Assembly: GCF_001553035.1 (NCBI RefSeq)
Contig: NZ_KQ959929.1
Coordinates: 1 to 38,430, forward strand
Reading direction: 5' to 3'
Source of the DNA: Gemella haemolysans
GTDB taxonomy: Bacteria > Bacillota > Bacilli > Staphylococcales > Gemellaceae
DNA length: 38,430 nt
Below, in pieces: positions 35,363 through 38,430 of this stretch; the first letter of the stretch is position 1; each line of letters opens with the position of its first letter. Below the pieces are notes generated by a model. It had not been told where the DNA came from, did no database searches, and saw nothing but the letters and a program-made list of their open reading frames with translations. A program made the translations under genes and the position numbers.

Positions 35363-37702
35363 TTGAATAAAATTACTCAAAAGAAACTTAATTTAGACCT
35401 AGTTTTAAAAGATATAGAGAAATATTGTTTCTCAGAGTTATCTTATGAAAAAATAAAAAATTTAGAATATATAACAAATTATGAGAAGTTAGTAGAAGTT
35501 CATAAAGAAAACGAAGAAGGATATGACTTACTAAGAAAATATCCAAATGAATTCAAATTAAAAATATTTGATTATAATGCTAGTGTTAAAAAAGCTAAAA
35601 TTGATAGTGTCCTTTCAGAAAAGGAACTCTTCCATATATTAAGAAATATTATAACTTATGATAGATTTTCTAGAAGATTTGAGAATATTAAATTACAAGA
35701 GCATGTTAACTATCCTAGTTTAACAAAATATGTTGTTAAACTAGATGATTTTAGTGATCTTGAAAGGTATCTAGATAGAATAATAGACGAGGATGGTTAT
35801 ATAAGACCAGACGCTTCGTTAGAACTGAAAAATATCAAAGTAAATATTTCTAAGTTGAAAAACAAAAGTGATCAAATTTTAAAAAATATCTTACGTTCAA
35901 ATGTCAAAAAATTGACTGAAGCAATTGTTACAAAGAGAAATGACCGTGATGTTATTTTAGTAAAACCAGAATATAAAAATGATTTTGGTGGAATTATCCA
36001 TGATGAGAGTGCTTCGGGTAATACTTTTTATGTTGAACCAAAAGAAAATGTAGAGATTAACAATGAAATTGGTATACTGAAACGCAAAGAAAGAGAAGAA
36101 ATACTTAGAATTTTAAAAGAAGCTTCAGAAGTTATTAAAGAAAAAGCTGACGAACTTATAAATTCACTTTGGAATTTCTCACAAATAGAGTTTATTTTTT
36201 CAAAAATGAACTTTTGTGCTAGAAATGGCTTTAATAAACAAAGCATAGTAAATTCACAAGAACTTAATCTAAAGAAAGCATATAATCCATTAATTGATAA
36301 AGATGTAGTTGTAAAAAATGATGTTATTCTAGATAATAAAGGAAATTCACTAATAATAACTGGTCCTAACACTGGAGGTAAGACTGTAATATTAAAAACA
36401 GTTGGATTATGTGTGTACTTATCACATTTAGGATTTTATATTCCAGCATTAGAGGAATCAATAGTCGGATTTTTTGAAGATGTATTTGTAGATGTGGGAG
36501 ATGAGCAATCAATCGAGAATAACTTATCTACCTTTTCTTCACATATGACTAATATAATTGATATATTAAATAAAACAAATGATAAGAGTATTATTCTATT
36601 AGATGAATTATGTTCAGGAACTGATCCAAGCGAAGGTGCTGTGCTATCAATTGCGTTATTAGAGAAATTTAAGAATCTAAATGCAACGATGTTATGTACA
36701 ACGCACTATCCAGAAATTAAAAATTATTGTTTTGAATCAGAGTATTATAAAAACTCATCTATGGAATTTGATTTTGAAAAATTAAAGCCAACTTATAGAT
36801 TTATAATAGGTTTACCAGGGAAATCTAATGCAATAAATATTTCTGCTAAATTAGGTTTGGAGCAATCTATTATCGATGAAGCGAGTTCGCTATTAGAAGT
36901 TAATACAAAAGAGAACAATCTCTTCATAGATAAACTATCGGAAAGCATTAGAGAATATGATTATAAATTAGAATATATAAATAAAAGTTTAGATGAAATT
37001 GATGAAGTTAAAGAAACTCTTGAATATAATCTACAGAAATATGAAGAGTATAAAGAAAGTCTGTATAATGATTTAAGTATAGAATTAAATAAAGAAATAG
37101 AAGAGAAAAAAGAAGAAATGCTTGAAATTTATAAAGAATTTAAAGACAATACTTCTTTAAAACAACATGAACTTAATGAGCTACTTCATTCTATGGATAA
37201 GAGTAAGAATAAAGTAAAATTACAAAGAAAATTAGAAAGTCAACCTAAGTTTAATAATAGTGAAATACAGGTTGGTGATGATGTGCTCGTACTAAGTTAT
37301 AATCAAAGAGCGACTGTATTAGAAATTTCAGGAAACACCCTACAAATAAAAATGGGGGCTATGAAACTAAATATCAAGAAAAAAGAAGTTAGAAAAATCG
37401 AAAGTGAACCAGAAATTGCTAAAAGATATGTAAGCACAAGTAGTGTAAGTAGTAAAAAAGTCGGTATTGATATTAATGTAATAGGATTAAATACAGAAGA
37501 GGCCATAAGAGAGATTGAAAATTATATGGATAAAGTAATACTTCAAGGTTATGATACATTTACTATTATTCATGGTTTAGGTTCTGGTATACTACGAAAA
37601 AATATCGGAGAATACCTTAAAAATAATAGATATGTAGCTAGCTATAGAACCGGAGGGCAAAACGAAGGTGGAATGGGAGCTACTGTCGTTGAGATGAAAT
37701 AA
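35363..37702 (+). CDS. mutS2: MutS2 ribosome-rescue/DNA-recombination ATPase
   Basis: MutS-like ATPase; the Bacillus homologue acts on collided ribosomes, and others limit recombination. 779 aa, the usual length. The start is TTG at 35363, ten nt after AAGGAG; an open frame extends to a TTG at 35288, but that lies before the promoter and has no ribosome binding site. Domains: MutS core, Walker A GPNTGGKT at about residue 334, Walker B IILLDELCSGTDPSEG, a long coiled coil with KOW-like segment near 640 (VGDDVLVLSYNQRATVLE), and a C-terminal Smr domain with IIHGLGSGILRKNI. The Smr LDxRG motif reads INVIG, so nuclease activity is in doubt. Confidence 0.93.
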   Translation: MNKITQKKLNLDLVLKDIEKYCFSELSYEKIKNLEYITNYEKLVEVHKENEEGYDLLRKYPNEFKLKIFDYNASVKKAKIDSVLSEKELFHILRNIITYDRFSRRFENIKLQEHVNYPSLTKYVVKLDDFSDLERYLDRIIDEDGYIRPDASLELKNIKVNISKLKNKSDQILKNILRSNVKKLTEAIVTKRNDRDVILVKPEYKNDFGGIIHDESASGNTFYVEPKENVEINNEIGILKRKEREEILRILKEASEVIKEKADELINSLWNFSQIEFIFSKMNFCARNGFNKQSIVNSQELNLKKAYNPLIDKDVVVKNDVILDNKGNSLIITGPNTGGKTVILKTVGLCVYLSHLGFYIPALEESIVGFFEDVFVDVGDEQSIENNLSTFSSHMTNIIDILNKTNDKSIILLDELCSGTDPSEGAVLSIALLEKFKNLNATMLCTTHYPEIKNYCFESEYYKNSSMEFDFEKLKPTYRFIIGLPGKSNAINISAKLGLEQSIIDEASSLLEVNTKENNLFIDKLSESIREYDYKLEYINKSLDEIDEVKETLEYNLQKYEEYKESLYNDLSIELNKEIEEKKEEMLEIYKEFKDNTSLKQHELNELLHSMDKSKNKVKLQRKLESQPKFNNSEIQVGDDVLVLSYNQRATVLEISGNTLQIKMGAMKLNIKKKEVRKIESEPEIAKRYVSTSSVSSKKVGIDINVIGLNTEEAIREIENYMDKVILQGYDTFTIIHGLGSGILRKNIGEYLKNNRYVASYRTGGQNEGGMGATVVEMK

Positions 37703-37740
37703 AAGGTTAAGTTGGATTAAATTCCAACCTAACCTTATTT
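37703..37740. terminator. Bidirectional terminator between mutS2 and the acetyltransferase gene
   Basis: Arms AAGGTTA-A-GTTGGA and TCCAAC-C-TAACCTT (one mismatch) around a 6-nt loop, T run to the right and A run to the left. It overlaps the stop of the minus-strand gene. Confidence 0.88.
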
Positions 37741-38244
37741 TTTATATATCCAATATCTTAATGTAGTTCTGGATTCTTCTACTACCTCGTTTTCTAAAAT
37801 ACCGCCACATGATTCAATAGTACGTTTTGAAGCTATATTATTTTTATCGCAAGTAATTAGAATTTTCTGTAGACCGAGTGAAAATAAAAATTCAGAAGTG
37901 TAGTTTAACATTCTCTTAGCGTAACCCTTTCTTCTTTCTGACTTTCTAACACTATAACCTATATGACCACCGAAGTTTAATAGATAATCATTAAGTTCAT
38001 GTCTTGCGTTAATAATACCGACAATCTTATTATCATCTAGTGCAAAAAAAGTATGAGCAGTAACAAATCCTGGAGTGACTGTTTCTTTATATTTAGTATT
38101 TTCTACAAATTTTACCCATTCAGGGATAGATAAAGCAGTCATATTAGCTGCACCATGAATGATTTCATTATTAAGAACAAATTCTTCTTTGTAATTTAAT
38201 ATTTGTTCCAAAGTAACATCTTTAGGTTCTTTAAAGATAATCAT
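37735..38244 (-). CDS. GNAT-family N-acetyltransferase
   Basis: 169 aa. The GNAT acetyl-CoA loop is SERRKGYAKRML (about residues 103-114), preceded by IGYSVR and followed by LITCDKNNIASKRTIESCGGILENE, typical of the family that acetylates small amines or protein N-termini. No signal peptide. Substrate cannot be inferred. The start ATG follows AGGAGG, with its own promoter. Sits alone on the minus strand, convergent with mutS2. Confidence 0.9.
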   Translation of the reverse strand: MIIFKEPKDVTLEQILNYKEEFVLNNEIIHGAANMTALSIPEWVKFVENTKYKETVTPGFVTAHTFFALDDNKIVGIINARHELNDYLLNFGGHIGYSVRKSERRKGYAKRMLNYTSEFLFSLGLQKILITCDKNNIASKRTIESCGGILENEVVEESRTTLRYWIYKK

Positions 38245-38274
38245 AAAAAATCCTCCTTATACTATGTTATTAAT

Positions 38275-38303
38275 ATAATATCTCATTAGAATTTGATTGT
38301 AAA
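38275..38303 (-). promoter_or_regulatory. Acetyltransferase gene promoter
   Basis: On the minus strand TTTACA (38303 to 38298), 17 bp, TATTAT (38280 to 38275). Confidence 0.65.
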
Positions 38304-38355
38304 TAATAAAAAAAAGAAATATTGAAAAAAATATGAAAAAAAATGAAAAATAATA

Positions 38356-38384
38356 TTGACAAGAAATAAAGATAATGATAGAAT
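38356..38384 (+). promoter_or_regulatory. Very strong promoter at the window end
   Basis: TTGACA (38356-38361), 17 bp, TAGAAT (38379-38384), with TGA before the -10. It is preceded by an A-rich stretch that could serve as an UP element. The product lies beyond the window; an rRNA or other stable-RNA operon is possible. Confidence 0.7.
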
Positions 38385-38391
38385 AGTAAAA

Positions 38392-38410
38392 GTCTTCTCG
38401 AGAAGAAGAC
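38392..38410. repeat. Palindrome at the expected transcript start
   Basis: A 14-bp perfect palindrome TCTTCTCGAGAAGA (38393-38406), also readable as arms GTCTTCT and AGAAGAC (38392-38410), lies at about +1 to +20 of the strong promoter. The transcript would begin with a hairpin, or a regulator could bind here. Confidence 0.5.
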
Positions 38411-38430
38411 GAACAATCAAACATTTCAAA

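Overview
The window reads as a stretch of chromosome from an AT-rich member of the Bacilli (Bacillota). Supporting signs are a GlnR-glnA pair, a CtsR-type operator on groES-groEL, FakA/YloU, AzlCD, BrnQ, PepV, MutS2, CcrZ and RqcH-type genes, A+T-rich codons and strong AGGAGG ribosome binding sites. Gemella or a close relative is my best guess from gene content, but nothing in the window proves the genus. I see no insertion sequence, phage gene, CRISPR array or tRNA gene. Almost every transcription unit ends in a clear hairpin terminator.

Layout. 1-1432: an NADH oxidase/CoA-disulfide-reductase-type flavoenzyme on the minus strand, with an in-frame TGA at codon 42. 1433-4087: divergent region with a CtsR operator, then groES, groEL and thioredoxin. 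4095-6011: glutamine synthetase and its repressor GlnR (minus), with a perfect GlnR box upstream. 6129-10099: a small membrane protein, a MurJ/SpoVB-type flippase, a pseudouridine synthase and dipeptidase PepV. 10326-14912: CcrZ-like kinase, a HAD phosphatase, methionine aminopeptidase and topoisomerase I. 15064-16531: BrnQ behind a CodY-like box. 16706-19086: a degenerate ABC ATPase, a membrane partner and TerC. 19215-21924: RqcH and AzlCD. 22059-24502: guanylate kinase, RNA polymerase omega, RNase P RNA and an rRNA methyltransferase. 24578-25563: an Rrf2 regulator convergent with flavodoxin. 25736-27252: a cystine transporter behind a 13-codon leader ORF. 27516-30105: mnmG-rsmG. 30279-38244: a PTS IIC-like membrane protein, ketopantoate reductase, yloU-fakA, a CvpA-family protein, mutS2 and a GNAT acetyltransferase (minus). 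The window ends just downstream of a very strong promoter whose gene is not in view.

The most important observation is the flavoenzyme. Its reading frame is intact over 453 codons except for one TGA, which falls exactly at codon 42. That is the position of the redox-active cysteine in the NADH oxidase/NADH peroxidase family, and the active-site His10 is present. Starting 15 nt after the TGA there is a perfect 8-bp hairpin with a GGA apical loop, the geometry of a bacterial SECIS element. None of the 36 protein genes in the window uses TGA as its stop. I read this as a candidate selenocysteine-containing NADH oxidase. The alternative is a single nonsense change. No Sec machinery gene lies in the window, so the genome must be searched.

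The second is the cystine transporter leader. A short ORF with a Cys codon near its end carries a segment that can pair either with its own start or, through 14 bp, with the transporter's start codon. This suggests translational attenuation responding to cysteine supply. CodY-like boxes lie before brnQ, the cystine transporter and the IIC-like gene, so amino-acid supply is a recurring regulatory theme.
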